A DNA stretch of 64,000 bases, from positions 26,037-90,036 of the forward strand of contig CAITUP010000141.1 in the NCBI GenBank assembly GCA_903895595.1, read 5' to 3'. Shown here piece after piece: positions 45,994-56,205 of the stretch; within the stretch, counting starts at the first letter, position 1, and each line of letters opens with the position of its first letter. Origin of the DNA: an uncultured Acetobacteraceae bacterium. GTDB taxonomy: Bacteria; Pseudomonadota; Alphaproteobacteria; Acetobacterales; Acetobacteraceae. Both the position numbers and the translations under genes were made by a program. The notes under the pieces are model-generated. The model was not told the origin of the DNA. It ran no database searches and saw nothing but the letters and a program-made list of their open reading frames with translations.

Positions 45994-47562
45994 ATGTCTG
46001 AAACGCTTCGCAACATCGTCCCGAAGGCTTGGCCGTTCGAGGAAGCCGCCAAGGTCGCCAAACGCCTGACCGCGTCGGGGAAGGATCACGCCCTTTTCGA
46101 AACCGGCTACGGCCCCTCCGGCCTGCCGCATATCGGCACATTCGGCGAAGTCGCGCGTACCTCCTGGGTCCGCCGCGCTTTCACCGAGCTGACGGGGCTG
46201 AAATCGCGGCTGCTGGCGTTCAGCGACGACATGGACGGCCTGCGCAAAGTGCCGGACAACGTCCCGAACAAGGAGATGCTGGAGCAGTTCATCGGCAAGC
46301 CGCTGACCCGCATCCCCGATCCGTTCGGCACCCATGACAGCTTCGGCGCGCACAACAACGCGCGGCTCCGGGCGTTCCTGGACTCCTTCGGCTTCGAATA
46401 CGAGTTCGCCTCCTCCACCGAATACTACGCCGCCGGCCGCTTCGACGCCGCCGCCAAGCGGATGCTGGAATGCCATGCCGAGGTGCTGGCCGTGATCCTG
46501 CCCACGCTCGGGCCCGACCGGCGCGCGACCTATTCGCCGTTCCTGCCGGTGCATCCGAAGACCGGCATCGTCATGCAGGTGCCGATGGAGGAACTGCGGC
46601 CGCAATCCGGCACCGTCGTATGGCAGGACCCGGACACGGGGGAACAATTCGAATCTCCGGTCACCGGCGGCCATTGCAAGATGCAGTGGAAGGCCGACTG
46701 GGCGATGCGCTGGTTCGCGCTGGGCGTCGACTACGAGATGTCGGGCAAGGACCTCATCGACAGCGTGAAACTGTCCGGCCGCATCTGCCGCATCCTCGGC
46801 TCCCAACCGCCCGAGGGCTTCACGTATGAGCTGTTCCTGGACAAGGACGGCCAGAAGATCAGCAAATCCAAAGGCAATGGCCTGTCGGTGGACGACTGGC
46901 TGCGTTACGCGCCGCCGGAATCCCTGCAACAATTCATGTACAACCAGCCGCAGCGCGCCAAGCGGCTGTATTTCGACGTGATCCCGCGCGGGGTGGACGA
47001 GTACATCGCCAACATCGACCGCATGCCGGCGCAGGACGAAGAAGCCCGCAAAACCAACCCCGCGTGGCACATCCACGGCGGCCGTCTGCCCAACCACGCC
47101 GGCAGCCCGCTGTCCTTCGCGATGCTGCTGAACCTCGCCAGCGTGGTGAACGCGCACGAGCCGGACATCCTCTGGGGCTTCATCCGCCGCTACCAGCCCA
47201 CGGCGACGCCCGAGTCCGAACCGTTGCTCGCGCGCCTCGTGGATCACGCGGTGGCCTATTATCAGGACTTCGTGCGGCCGGATAAACACTATCGCGAACC
47301 GACGGCCGACGAACGCGCGGCCATCGCCGATCTCGGAAGGACCCTGGCCGGGCTGCCGGCGGACTCCCCGGCCGAAACCATCCAAAACGCGGTGTTCGAG
47401 GTCGGCAAACGCCATCCCTTCCCCGAGCTAAGGGCGTGGTTCGGTGCCTTGTACCAAGTGCTGTTGGGGCAACAGGAAGGACCGCGCTTCGGCGGGTTCG
47501 TCGCGCTATACGGGATCCAGGAAACGGTGGGGCTGATCGACAACGCCCTCGCGCGTTCATGA
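45994..47562 (+). CDS. lysS: Lysyl-tRNA synthetase, class I
   Basis: 522 residues from ATG 45994. Charges tRNA-Lys. It is the class I (archaeal-type) enzyme: HIGH-like [13 protein letters not shown] near residue 40 and KISKSKGNG (KMSKS) near 288, with the Rossmann-fold insert between. Class I LysRS is known in Alphaproteobacteria. The stop overlaps the ATG of the MprF-like gene (ATGA), coupling Lys-tRNA supply to a Lys-tRNA user family. Confidence 0.95.
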   Translation: MSETLRNIVPKAWPFEEAAKVAKRLTASGKDHALFETGYGPSGLPHIGTFGEVARTSWVRRAFTELTGLKSRLLAFSDDMDGLRKVPDNVPNKEMLEQFIGKPLTRIPDPFGTHDSFGAHNNARLRAFLDSFGFEYEFASSTEYYAAGRFDAAAKRMLECHAEVLAVILPTLGPDRRATYSPFLPVHPKTGIVMQVPMEELRPQSGTVVWQDPDTGEQFESPVTGGHCKMQWKADWAMRWFALGVDYEMSGKDLIDSVKLSGRICRILGSQPPEGFTYELFLDKDGQKISKSKGNGLSVDDWLRYAPPESLQQFMYNQPQRAKRLYFDVIPRGVDEYIANIDRMPAQDEEARKTNPAWHIHGGRLPNHAGSPLSFAMLLNLASVVNAHEPDILWGFIRRYQPTATPESEPLLARLVDHAVAYYQDFVRPDKHYREPTADERAAIADLGRTLAGLPADSPAETIQNAVFEVGKRHPFPELRAWFGALYQVLLGQQEGPRFGGFVALYGIQETVGLIDNALARS

Positions 47563-49586
47563 AGGGCATCCTCCGTCATCTGCCGGCATTCCTGGGCGTC
47601 GCCCTGCTGCTCGGCGCGATCTACGTGGTGCAGCACGAGTTCCGCCATTTGAAGATGCGCGACATCGGAGAGGCGATGCGCGCCATCCCGGTCGCGGCCC
47701 TGGTCTTCTCCTTCATCTGGACCTTCGTCTCCTACTTCATCCTCACCTTCTACGACCGGCTCGGCACCATCTACGCCGGCCACAAGGTCAGCTACGGACG
47801 CGTCGCCTTCGCCTCGTTCTGCGCCTATTCCCTGTCGCACAATCTGGGTTTCGCGGCGGTGTCCGGGGCCGCGGTGCGCTATCGCCTGTATGCCCATTGG
47901 GGCCTGACCCCGCTGCAGATCGGCAAGACGGTCGCGTTCTGCAGCCTGACGTTCGCGCTGGGCGGCTTGGTGCTGGGTGGCGCCATCCTGTTCGGGGAGC
48001 CGAAAGCCGTCCCATTCTTCGGCAGTTATCTGCCCCTCGGCGCGTTGTACGGTATCGGCGCCCTGCTCTGGGCGCTCGTGGTCGCTTACATCACGCTGTC
48101 GCGGTTGATCGGCCCGTTTAAGGTGATGGGCCACGAGATCGCGCTGCCGGGTTGGCGGATGGCGCTGTTGCAGGTGCTGCTGGCAACCGTGGACGTGGCC
48201 ACCACCGCCACCATCTTCTACGCGTTGCTGCCCTCGGCACCCGGCCTGACGTGGCTGATTTTCCTCGGCGTCTATGTGTCGTCCTACACCGCCGGTCTGG
48301 CCGCCAACCTGCCGGGCGGGATCGGGGTGTTCGACACCGCGATGCTGTTCGGTCTGTCGCCGTATCTGCAAGCGCCGCAGATCGTCGGCGCGATCGTCAT
48401 CTTCCGCCTGTTCTACTACATCATCCCGCTGTTCCTCGCCGGCATCCTGTTCGCCGGGAATGAGATTCTGCTGCGCAGCGGCGGGTTGCTGAAGAAGACT
48501 GCTCGCCCCGCCGCGCCGCGCGGAATTGGGGCCTGGACCGAACCCGATTTCGCCATCGCGACGGCCACGGGTGCCGTCGGCCTGTGCGGCGCGCTGCTGC
48601 TGTTTCTGGGCCTGCTGGCACCGGAACCCGATTTCGCCTGGCTGGATGGCGACTATGCCGAGTTCGCGGTGCGCGCCGGCGTCTTCATCCCCTCGCTGAT
48701 CGGCGCCGGTCTGGTGGTCATGGCGCTCGGCCTGTCGCACCGGGTCAATCTGGCCTGGGGTCTCTCGACCTTGCTGCTGATCGCCGGCGCCGCCTTCACC
48801 GCGACTCAGGACGGCCTGCTGTGGGTCTCGGCCGTGCTGATCCTGACGGTGATGCTGGTCGCGCCGTTCCGCGGCAGCTTCTACCGCCACGCCAATCTGC
48901 TGAGCGGGCCGCTGGAATCCTCCAGCGCCGTCTCGCTGTTCGTGCTCGCGTTCAGCCTGATCGGGCTGGCCATGACCCGGCCGCATATGCACACCATCGC
49001 GAACGATGCGTGGTGGGCGATTGCGATGTCCCCCGCGGTGCCGCCATCCACGCGCCTGACGATCGCCGCGGCGGTGATCCTGGCGGTGCTGGCTATCTGG
49101 CGGCTTCTGCGCCCCGGCAAAATCCGGTTTTTGCCTTGGGACGATGCGACCCGCCGCCGTCTGATCGCGATCGGCGGCGCCTCCGGCTACAACGCCGCCG
49201 CGATCCCGTCCGACGGCGTGGTCATGGGCGAGGCCCAGCGCGCCGCCATCCCGTTCCGCCGTGTCGGTCCCGTCCTGCTCGGGCTTGGCGATCCCGTTGG
49301 CCACGAGCCTGACCGCATCTCCGCGATCTGGAGGCTGCGCGACCTCGCGCGGCAGGAAGGCCTGCACCCCGCGTTTTGGCGCACCGGTGCCGACCTGCTG
49401 AAGGTCTATGCGGATATCGGCCTGACGTCGCTGCCGCTGGCGGCGGATGGAAGCCCGTTGCTCGAGTCCGAAGAAACGACGGAGCCCGGGCCGGACACCC
49501 AGTATCTGGTGTGCATGGCCGAACGCGATCTGGCCACGCTGGTACCGCTGCTGCCGCGTCTGGTGGAGATGAACCCTGGCGATTGA
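47559..49586 (+). CDS. MprF-like lysylphosphatidylglycerol flippase, short synthetase domain
   Basis: 675 residues. Residues ~1-310 form the UPF0104 flippase domain with many helices ([36 protein letters not shown]). More helices follow to ~530. The C-terminal ~145 residues begin like the DUF2156 Lys-transferase domain ([18 protein letters not shown], then [14 protein letters not shown]) but end early; full MprF/LpiA proteins are about 850 residues. It may flip lipids without aminoacylating them, or work with a separate synthetase. It overlaps lysS at the start. Confidence 0.8.
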   Translation: MKGILRHLPAFLGVALLLGAIYVVQHEFRHLKMRDIGEAMRAIPVAALVFSFIWTFVSYFILTFYDRLGTIYAGHKVSYGRVAFASFCAYSLSHNLGFAAVSGAAVRYRLYAHWGLTPLQIGKTVAFCSLTFALGGLVLGGAILFGEPKAVPFFGSYLPLGALYGIGALLWALVVAYITLSRLIGPFKVMGHEIALPGWRMALLQVLLATVDVATTATIFYALLPSAPGLTWLIFLGVYVSSYTAGLAANLPGGIGVFDTAMLFGLSPYLQAPQIVGAIVIFRLFYYIIPLFLAGILFAGNEILLRSGGLLKKTARPAAPRGIGAWTEPDFAIATATGAVGLCGALLLFLGLLAPEPDFAWLDGDYAEFAVRAGVFIPSLIGAGLVVMALGLSHRVNLAWGLSTLLLIAGAAFTATQDGLLWVSAVLILTVMLVAPFRGSFYRHANLLSGPLESSSAVSLFVLAFSLIGLAMTRPHMHTIANDAWWAIAMSPAVPPSTRLTIAAAVILAVLAIWRLLRPGKIRFLPWDDATRRRLIAIGGASGYNAAAIPSDGVVMGEAQRAAIPFRRVGPVLLGLGDPVGHEPDRISAIWRLRDLARQEGLHPAFWRTGADLLKVYADIGLTSLPLAADGSPLLESEETTEPGPDTQYLVCMAERDLATLVPLLPRLVEMNPGD

Positions 49587-49614
49587 GCTGACCGCGCTGC
49601 TCGCCGCCATCGCC

Positions 49615-50895
49615 GTGGCGGCCGCGGCGCTGGCGGCGTTCCTGACGATGCGGCAGGGCCGGACGCTGCAACACCTCCGGCTGTTGGCCGAACAGAATGT
49701 GGCCGGTACGCGGTCCGAGGCGGACACAACCCGAGCCGCCGTTCGCGCGGCGGACGCGGAGACGATGCGCCGGCTGACCGAATTGCGTGGCGGGTTCGAG
49801 GTCGCGACGGAACAGATCCGCACCGTGCTGTCGCGCGAACAAGGCGAACTGCGCATCGCCTTGGCCGAGGGACAACGTAAATCGGACGAGCAGATCGCCA
49901 CCCAGTTCGAAACCACCCGCACGATGGTGGAAGCGAAGCTCAAGGAAATCCGGGAGGGTAATGAGGCCAAGCTGGCGGAAATCCAGAAGTCGGTGAACGA
50001 ACAGCTGCACGAAGCCGTCGAGAAGCAGATGAAAACCAGCTTCGAGCGGGTGATCGACCAGTTCGCCGCCGTGCAGAAGGCGATGGGCGACGTGCAGGCC
50101 GTCACCGCGCAGATCGGCGACATCAAGCGCCTGTTCACCAACGTCAAAACCCGTGGCGGCTGGGGGGAGACCCAGGTGCGTGCCATGCTGGACGACGTGT
50201 TGCCGCCGGGGACGTATCTGACCAACCACAAGATACGCCCGGATTCCGAAGACATGGTGGAATTCGCCGTCATCATGCCGATGCGCGGGGAACACCGGCC
50301 GCTGCTGCCGATCGATGCCAAGTTCCCGGTCGAGGATTACGAACGGCTGTTGGCGGCCTCCGAAGCAGGCGACGCCGAAGCCGAACGGACCGCCAGCCGG
50401 GGCCTGGAACGGCGTATCCGCGACGAGGCGAAGAAAATTCACGCGAAATACATAAACCCGCCGATCACCGTGGAGTTCGCGGTTCTGTACCTCCCGACCG
50501 ACTCGTTGTACGCCGAGGTCGCGCGCATTCCCGGCCTGATCGACGATATCGGCCGGGACTCCAAGGTGCTGGTGATGGGCCCGAGCCTGTTTCCCGCGCT
50601 GCTGCGGACGGTCCATTTGGGATTTTTGACGCTGGCGCTGGAACAGAAGGCCGATATGATCCGCGATCTTTTGGGCGCGACACGGACGGAAATGCTGAAA
50701 ATGGACGGCGTCTTGGAAAGGCTTTCCAAGAATGCCGGCGCCATGAGTAAAACCATCGACGACGCGCGCGTCCGCACCCGAGCGGTCGGGCGCCGGCTGC
50801 GTTCGGTGGAACAGCTGGACGCGGTGGCGGCGGATCGTCTGCTGGGATTGGAAGCACTCGACGTGCTGGACGCCGAGGACGACGCCGAAGCATGA
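49615..50895 (+). CDS. rmuC: DNA recombination protein RmuC
   Basis: 426 residues. A short N-terminal hydrophobic segment leads into a long coiled coil (residues ~20-150) and the RmuC nuclease-like core: TRGGWGETQVRAMLDD, LPIDAKFPVEDYERLL and VLVMGPSLFPALLRTVHLGF. RmuC limits recombination and inversion between short repeats. GTG 49615 is used; the frame is open to 49573 and a rare ATT 49582 or CTG would give a fuller membrane anchor and overlap mprF. Note the repeat-rich genome context. Confidence 0.88.
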   Translation: MAAAALAAFLTMRQGRTLQHLRLLAEQNVAGTRSEADTTRAAVRAADAETMRRLTELRGGFEVATEQIRTVLSREQGELRIALAEGQRKSDEQIATQFETTRTMVEAKLKEIREGNEAKLAEIQKSVNEQLHEAVEKQMKTSFERVIDQFAAVQKAMGDVQAVTAQIGDIKRLFTNVKTRGGWGETQVRAMLDDVLPPGTYLTNHKIRPDSEDMVEFAVIMPMRGEHRPLLPIDAKFPVEDYERLLAASEAGDAEAERTASRGLERRIRDEAKKIHAKYINPPITVEFAVLYLPTDSLYAEVARIPGLIDDIGRDSKVLVMGPSLFPALLRTVHLGFLTLALEQKADMIRDLLGATRTEMLKMDGVLERLSKNAGAMSKTIDDARVRTRAVGRRLRSVEQLDAVAADRLLGLEALDVLDAEDDAEA

Positions 50896-51151
50896 GATGC
50901 GAATCGCACGGGTGAGCCATGCGGCTGGCGCAGATTTCCATGGGATGCAAGCAGGCAAAACCCGTATAACGTGAAAAAGCGACATTTGGCCCGACGAATG
51001 GCGTGCAATGGGAACAGAATGTGGTTAATCTGTGCCCGTCGGCGTATCGGACAGACTACCAACCGGCGTACGGTGCAGCCCCTGGTGACCAGCGGTGGGC
51101 ATCGTCCGCTATGAACAACGCGTATGGCATGAGGACGACCTTCTCTTGAAT

Positions 51152-51850
51152 ATGAACAACCGCGGCCGCGGACGCCCCCCTCGGCGACGCGGCTTCGACG
51201 ACGATTTTTCGTTCGACCGGGCACCCCCGGGCGATATGGCCCGACCCAGCAGCAGCGCTGCGCCGTCCTGGCCGTCCTCGGCTGGATTCGGTCCGGAGCA
51301 CGACGCGACCGTGAAGTGGTTCAACCCCGAAAAGGGGTTCGGCTTCGTCGCGCTGTCGGATGGCTCGGGCGACGCCTTCCTGCATGCCAATACGTTGAAC
51401 CAGGCTGGGCATAACGCCGTCAGCCCCGGAGCATCGCTGCGCGTGCGCATCGGCCAAGGCCAGAAAGGCCGTCAGGTGTCGGAGGTCCTCTCTGTCGATG
51501 AGAGTACCGCCACCCCGTCGGCTGGACGCGGCCCCGGCGCCGGCATGGGCGGTCCCCGCCCGGCAGGCGGTGGCTACGGTGGCGGTATGGGCGGCGGCAT
51601 GGGTGCCGGCGCACCCCGTCGCGGCGCACCCACCGGTCCGTCGGTCGAGATGCAGGGCACCGTGAAGTGGTACAACGCCACCAAGGGCTTCGGCTTCGTC
51701 GCACCGCTGGAAGGCGGCAAGGACGTGTTCGTCCATGCCTCCGCCCTGCAGCGCGCCAACGTCATGCAGCTCAACGAAGGCCAGACCATTTGGATGGATG
51801 TGGTTCAGGGCGCCAAAGGCCCCGAGGCTTCTTCGATCCGGGTCGACTGA
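51152..51850 (+). CDS. Cold-shock protein with two CSD domains
   Basis: 232 residues from ATG 51152 (GTG 51095 would add 19 residues). An Arg/Gly-rich head (NRGRGRPPRRRG) precedes CSD1 (ATVKWFNPEKGFGFVAL, near 52-115). A Gly/Pro linker (GGGYGGGMGGGMGAGAP) leads to CSD2 (GTVKWYNATKGFGFVAPLEG, near 167-232). RNP1 (KGFGFV) is intact in both; RNP2-like DAFLHA and DVFVHA follow. It probably binds RNA or single-stranded DNA. The gap from 50896 may be a long leader typical of cold-shock mRNAs. Confidence 0.9.
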   Translation: MNNRGRGRPPRRRGFDDDFSFDRAPPGDMARPSSSAAPSWPSSAGFGPEHDATVKWFNPEKGFGFVALSDGSGDAFLHANTLNQAGHNAVSPGASLRVRIGQGQKGRQVSEVLSVDESTATPSAGRGPGAGMGGPRPAGGGYGGGMGGGMGAGAPRRGAPTGPSVEMQGTVKWYNATKGFGFVAPLEGGKDVFVHASALQRANVMQLNEGQTIWMDVVQGAKGPEASSIRVD

Positions 51851-51879
51851 CCACCGCGCCTGCGCGCGACTAAAGAAAG

Positions 51880-51918
51880 CCCGGCCCACCCCTTCGAACG
51901 GGTGCGGCCGGGTTTTTT
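51880..51918 (+). terminator. Rho-independent terminator of the cold-shock gene
   Basis: CCCGGCC (51880-51886) pairs with GGCCGGG (51906-51912), with an inner CACCC/GGGTG stem and a TTCGAA-containing loop, followed by six Ts (51913-51918). It lies 30 nt after the stop of the cold-shock gene, a textbook intrinsic terminator. Confidence 0.88.
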
Positions 51919-52043
51919 CTTTTCAAACGAAACCACGTCATCGAATTTTCTCCAAAATGTGTGAAGCCCCTCACACGCCTGCCTGCCCATAGTCATTAAC
52001 CTTCCTCCCAAGCAACGCGATTGGTGTCGGGGAGAACTACACC

Positions 52044-52859
52044 ATGGGCCAGATACTTGTAGGTATGGGACTGAAATTGGATGATGTCGGGGGAGACATC
52101 CAAATCGGCGACTTGGATCGCGCCCGATTACTGGCGGATCTGCGGGACGCCGGGGTGCCCGAACGACAGCGAAACTGGTTGAGCCTGCAACAACTGGAAT
52201 CCTTCGATCGCATCCTCGTCGCGCGCGATTTGCGCACCGGCCGGATTGAAGGCGCGATGCTGGTCCAGCACCGGTCCATCGATGGCACACCCTTCCTCGC
52301 CGTCGAAGCTATCAGCGGCACGCCGGAGGCACGCGGTCAGGCTTTGGTCCAGCGCATGCTCGCTTGGCTCCTGCTGCGCCTCGACATGATGGAACAGCAT
52401 CCGGCCACGATCCTCGCCTGCACCCGTAATCTGTCCCTGTGTCGCGTTCTCCGCGATGTCGCCAGCGGGATCGGCGGAGCCCGGTTCTACCCGGAACGCG
52501 ACGACGCGACCATTCCGATGCCGCTGGCCGCCGCAGCGCACCGCATGGCGCGTCAGGTCGGTCATCCCCACCGGTTCGATGCCACGCGCCAAGCCCTGCG
52601 CGATCCCGCCGCCAGTGCGGCGCCGGACGGGCCGATGCTCGCGATGCTGGATGTCCGCACCGTGCCGCAGGCCGCGCTGGAAGACGATGCTCGGCGCCTG
52701 TTCCGGGCGCGTCTGCCACGCACGGCGGTACGCAGGGCGACCGAGGATGTGGTGGTTCGGGCCGACGCGTTCAAGAGGCGCTTCGACGCCATTCCCGCCT
52801 TTGCGATCCCGAGCGGCTTGCAGGCGATGGGATCCGTCTATCCTATCTTCGGCCGGTAG
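52044..52859 (+). CDS. Hypothetical protein, possibly GNAT-like
   Basis: 271 residues from ATG 52044 after GGGGAG. The segment FDRILVARDLRTGRIEGAML, PFLAVEAISGTPEARGQALV and TRNLSLCRVLRDVASG has the strand-helix order of a GNAT acetyltransferase (substrate strand, then a glycine-containing turn before a helix). The match is weak and no acetyl-CoA motif is certain. The C-terminal third is helical and basic. Its last 17 nt overlap the convergent gene at 52843. Confidence 0.6.
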   Translation: MGQILVGMGLKLDDVGGDIQIGDLDRARLLADLRDAGVPERQRNWLSLQQLESFDRILVARDLRTGRIEGAMLVQHRSIDGTPFLAVEAISGTPEARGQALVQRMLAWLLLRLDMMEQHPATILACTRNLSLCRVLRDVASGIGGARFYPERDDATIPMPLAAAAHRMARQVGHPHRFDATRQALRDPAASAAPDGPMLAMLDVRTVPQAALEDDARRLFRARLPRTAVRRATEDVVVRADAFKRRFDAIPAFAIPSGLQAMGSVYPIFGR

Positions 52860-54045
52860 GCGCGCCGGGAACATCGGCGACCTTGACCTCGATCGCCGAC
52901 TGGCGCGGGTTCGGGACCGGATAGAAGCTGTAGCCGAACCGCACCGTGTCGGCGGCGGGGGTCGGCAAGACCTTCGCCAGGATCACGCTGATCGCCGTGA
53001 CATGGCGGTACCGGCGACCGTGCGAGTGGAACGTGTCGTGGATCGCGTCGACCAGCGGCTGCTCCATCTGCTCCCACGTCGCGCCGGGCGACAGCACGAT
53101 CATCCCGGGATGCCGCAGATTGATCTGACCTTTCGTCGCCGGCAGACGGTCCACCAGCCGCTCGTACAAGTTGGCGCCCCGCCAGTCTTCGCCCAACGGC
53201 CATTCGTAGCGGTCGAAAACGTCCATGGCGCAGGTCAGCGGAACCCCGTCGCCCATCGCCAGAGCGAACTGGCGCAACCGCCCGGACCCGTCGCGCGGTG
53301 CCACGAACCCGACCCGGTTACCCGAATCCGCGAGGCACTTCGCCGTCGCGAACAACGCCGCCCCATGCAGGGAGAAACCGCTGTCGGCGGCTGTCGCGGC
53401 CATCGCCGGGAACAACGGATGGTGCGACCAGCAATCCAGGAAGTAGCGAAAGGCTCCCGCCACCGTCGTCGCGACCGAGGCCGGGGGGGTCGCGGTACAG
53501 GACCAGTCGGGGCTGCGCATGACGGCGCGCAAGGTGTGAATCGCCCAGGCCAGCGGATACGGCCGGTATCCGGTCAGCGGCCTGGTCGCTTCCGACGCCG
53601 CGACGGCCGCCAGATGGTCCGCCAGCAAACCCCCGCTCAGGCGATCGTAATCCGCGGCAATCGCGTCCAGGAACGCGTCGGAGACGGTCAACCGATCCGA
53701 AGCCGGAGCGCGCGCGCGATACAGCTCCATGAGCCGTTCAAGCTCTTCCCGCCCCGCCAAAACCTGATCGGACGCGACGGTGCTGCCGGCCGGCGGTGCC
53801 GCGGCGGTGCGGTCCATCGGCACGACCTGTTCCGGCGGACGGTTCAGCGCCGACAGCCCAGCCGTGGTCGTAACCGAACCGCACTGGGCACAGCGCAGAT
53901 CGATCCCCAAGAAGTTGCTGGGATCGTAGCCGCGCACCAGCACCGACTGGCCGCAGCGGCAGCGCAGTTCCCCGGTCCCCTGACCGGTGAAGATTGGCTC
54001 GTCCCCGGTCTGAACGAAATGGGGCTGCCGTTCGTCCGCCGGCAT
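52843..54045 (-). CDS. Hypothetical protein with zinc-ribbon-like N-terminus
   Basis: 400 residues from ATG 54045, which shares one base with the stop of the upstream lipoprotein gene (TGATG). Near the N-terminus ELRCRCGQSVLVRGYDPSN is followed by GIDLRCAQCGSV: two cysteine pairs that could bind zinc. The remainder is a mixed alpha/beta protein with His/Trp-rich parts (FRYFLDCWSHHPLFPAMAAT) and no recognised catalytic motif. Unknown function; probably part of an operon with the lipoprotein. Confidence 0.65.
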   Translation of the reverse strand: MPADERQPHFVQTGDEPIFTGQGTGELRCRCGQSVLVRGYDPSNFLGIDLRCAQCGSVTTTAGLSALNRPPEQVVPMDRTAAAPPAGSTVASDQVLAGREELERLMELYRARAPASDRLTVSDAFLDAIAADYDRLSGGLLADHLAAVAASEATRPLTGYRPYPLAWAIHTLRAVMRSPDWSCTATPPASVATTVAGAFRYFLDCWSHHPLFPAMAATAADSGFSLHGAALFATAKCLADSGNRVGFVAPRDGSGRLRQFALAMGDGVPLTCAMDVFDRYEWPLGEDWRGANLYERLVDRLPATKGQINLRHPGMIVLSPGATWEQMEQPLVDAIHDTFHSHGRRYRHVTAISVILAKVLPTPAADTVRFGYSFYPVPNPRQSAIEVKVADVPGAPTGRR

Positions 54046-54626
54046 CACAGCCAGGAGAACAGGCTCTGGAACCAGCCGGTCTTGGACCGCTGGATGATCG
54101 GCGTCGTGCCGTTTCCCTGCGATTGCCCGAGCGCGGAGTTTTGTTTGAGTCGCTGCGACTCGGCGACCGGATCGACAACCGCGTCCTTGGTGCTGGCTTT
54201 GCGCCAATACAGCAGCCGGTCGACGAACCCGTCGTTCGCGGAATCGAGCCGCGATTCCTGGTCGACCCTACGCCGGATGTCGGACGGTGCGCTGGGCCCG
54301 CTCTGTTCCAACAAAGCCGCCTGACCGGCGCTGGATGCTCGGCCCCCGGTCCCGGCGAGCGCGGTCTGCGGCACGAGGATTTCCTCGGCCTGGGCTTGTT
54401 CGGATTTCTCCTGCGGCCGGGGTGCACCGGGGCGCGGCGGACGCAGGGTGAAATCCGGTGGCAACGACAACGGCGCGCGCGTCGTCACCATGAATTCGTC
54501 CGGTGCGTCACGGGTCAGGCCGAAGGTGCGGGACAGGCTGCTGTCCCCGCATCCTGCCAGCAAAAGGGTGCTGCCGCCCAGCAGCAGAGCGGTTATCGCG
54601 GGCCGGGAGGGGATCAGATGTCGCAT
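54045..54626 (-). CDS. Lipoprotein, DUF3035-like
   Basis: 193 residues from ATG 54626. A lipoprotein signal with lipobox LLAGC (TALLLGGSTLLLAGCGDSS) predicts an outer- or inner-membrane anchor. The segment FGLTRDAPDEFMVTTRAPLS-LPPDFTLRPP is the core of DUF3035 (alphaproteobacterial proteins of unknown role). A Gln/Pro-rich middle and a Trp-ending tail (GWFQSLFSWL) follow. Same strand and overlapping with the gene at 52843. Confidence 0.85.
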   Translation of the reverse strand: MRHLIPSRPAITALLLGGSTLLLAGCGDSSLSRTFGLTRDAPDEFMVTTRAPLSLPPDFTLRPPRPGAPRPQEKSEQAQAEEILVPQTALAGTGGRASSAGQAALLEQSGPSAPSDIRRRVDQESRLDSANDGFVDRLLYWRKASTKDAVVDPVAESQRLKQNSALGQSQGNGTTPIIQRSKTGWFQSLFSWL

Positions 54627-54670
54627 GGCTGACTCTTTACTCGGGGACGGCACCCAGCCGCAAGACACGG

Positions 54671-55096
54671 TTATCCGATGCGTTCCCAAATGCCGGTTTC
54701 GTGGTCCAGCCGGTCGTGTTCCAGCCCGCGGAAGTCGCCGCGGGACACGATGCCGACCACGCCGCCATCCTCCGCCAGCACCGGCAGATGGCGGAAGCCG
54801 CCATCCCGCATCAGCCGCAGGGCCTCGATCGCATGGGCGCGCGGGGCGATGGTCTCCGGTGTTTTGGTCATGGCGTGCTTCACCATGGTGGCGGCGGGAT
54901 CGCGACCCCGCGACAGCACCCGCACCGCGTCGCGGCCGGTGAAGATGCCCACCAGAATGCCGTTTTCGTTGGTCACCAGCGCGGCTCCGACCTTCCGGGC
55001 ATACATACGCTTGCATGTCTCCTGCACGGTCGTGTCCGGACGAACGGCGAGCGGTATCTGGTGCCGAACGATTTCGGCCATGTCGCGCTGGGTCAT
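54671..55096 (-). CDS. Tandem CBS-domain protein
   Basis: 141 residues made of two CBS motifs: AVRPDTTVQETCKRMYARKV-GAALVTNENGILVGIFTGRD and TIAPRAHAIEALRLMRDGGF-RHLPVLAEDGGVVGIVSRGD. Such Bateman modules bind adenine nucleotides and sense energy state. A complete stand-alone member; target unknown. GGAGTTCCCCC lies just before ATG 55096. Confidence 0.9.
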   Translation of the reverse strand: MTQRDMAEIVRHQIPLAVRPDTTVQETCKRMYARKVGAALVTNENGILVGIFTGRDAVRVLSRGRDPAATMVKHAMTKTPETIAPRAHAIEALRLMRDGGFRHLPVLAEDGGVVGIVSRGDFRGLEHDRLDHETGIWERIG

Positions 55097-55181
55097 GGGG
55101 GAACTCCTTATGGCGTTTCCATGACACTCAGAACGAAATCCGCATTGATTTGGATCAATGCGGACTCGCCACAGCCAGGTT

Positions 55182-56081
55182 TTACAGGACGTCGGCCACC
55201 GCGTCGGCGTAGGCCTGCTGCGCCGCGAGGTGATCGGCCACCGTCTTTCCGGCGATGCGGGTGTGATGGCGCCGCTGGAACGTATTGGTCAGCGTCAGGT
55301 GCGTCGCCCCCACGCTCTTCCAGAACCGAGCCTCTTCCTTCCATTGCGCCGGGGTGCCGGCACCGGCCGAGGTCCAGACCTCGATCCCGATTGCATCCGG
55401 CGCGCGCCCGGCCTTCGCCGCCATGTCCCGCAGCTTCGTCAGCTCCGCGATCGCCGCGTCGCCGGGCGGGTAAGCGTTCATGATCCAGCCGTCGCCGATG
55501 GTGGCGATGCGTTCCAGTGTCTGCGGCACATGCCCGCCGAACCACACCGGCACCCGGCCCGATTTGGGGCGTGGGTTGATGCCGGCGTCCTCGATCTTAT
55601 GCCAGCGGCCTTCGAACGTGACGTGATCCTCGGCCCACAGCTTCTGCATCACCACGACCTGTTCCGCCGAACGCCGCCCGCGGTTGGAGAAATTCTCGTT
55701 CAATCCGGTGAATTCCACCGGGTTCCAGCCGACGCCAACACCCAGCCGGAACCGCCCGCCGGTAATCGCATCCAGGCTGGCCGCCTGCTTCGCCACCAGC
55801 ACCGCCTGCCGCTGCGCCAGGATCAGCACCTGCGTGGAAAACTCGGTAGTCGGCCGAGCGATGCCGGCGAGGTAGCCGAAGCACACGAACGGGTCGTGGA
55901 ACAGATCGGCCGACGTGTTGCGATCCCCCCAATCCGGCCGCGAGGCGACATTCACGCCCAGCACATGATCGGCGAGACCGAGGTTGGTGTAGCCCTGCGC
56001 CTCGGTCTTATGGACGAAATCGCGCATGACTTCCGGGTCGCCGCCGATATCGTGCAAGGGCAGCATCACGCCGAGGCGCAT
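55182..56081 (-). CDS. LLM-class flavin/F420-dependent oxidoreductase
   Basis: 299 residues. MRLGVMLPLHDIGGDPEVMR, LADHVLGVN, GRFRLGVGVGWNPVEF and RVPVWFGGHVPQTLERIA mark the F420-type luciferase-like family. Probably an F420H2- or FMN-dependent reductase. Single gene. It is the fifth luciferase-like gene in the window. Confidence 0.85.
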   Translation of the reverse strand: MRLGVMLPLHDIGGDPEVMRDFVHKTEAQGYTNLGLADHVLGVNVASRPDWGDRNTSADLFHDPFVCFGYLAGIARPTTEFSTQVLILAQRQAVLVAKQAASLDAITGGRFRLGVGVGWNPVEFTGLNENFSNRGRRSAEQVVVMQKLWAEDHVTFEGRWHKIEDAGINPRPKSGRVPVWFGGHVPQTLERIATIGDGWIMNAYPPGDAAIAELTKLRDMAAKAGRAPDAIGIEVWTSAGAGTPAQWKEEARFWKSVGATHLTLTNTFQRRHHTRIAGKTVADHLAAQQAYADAVADVL

Positions 56082-56205
56082 GGTGGGTCTCCGTTGTGTT
56101 GGTGAATGGGCACCAAGCTAACAGGATGGGGATGGCGTTGACAGCCACCCGGAATCGGAACGGCGGGGCCAGCCGGTGTCCGGCCCCGTTCGCGCATCCG
56201 AAGAC

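Noticed and set aside
47289..50321. A 1010-codon minus-strand frame opposite mprF and rmuC
   Set aside because: Compositionally biased (Gln/Arg/Gly) antisense of two genes with clear homology.
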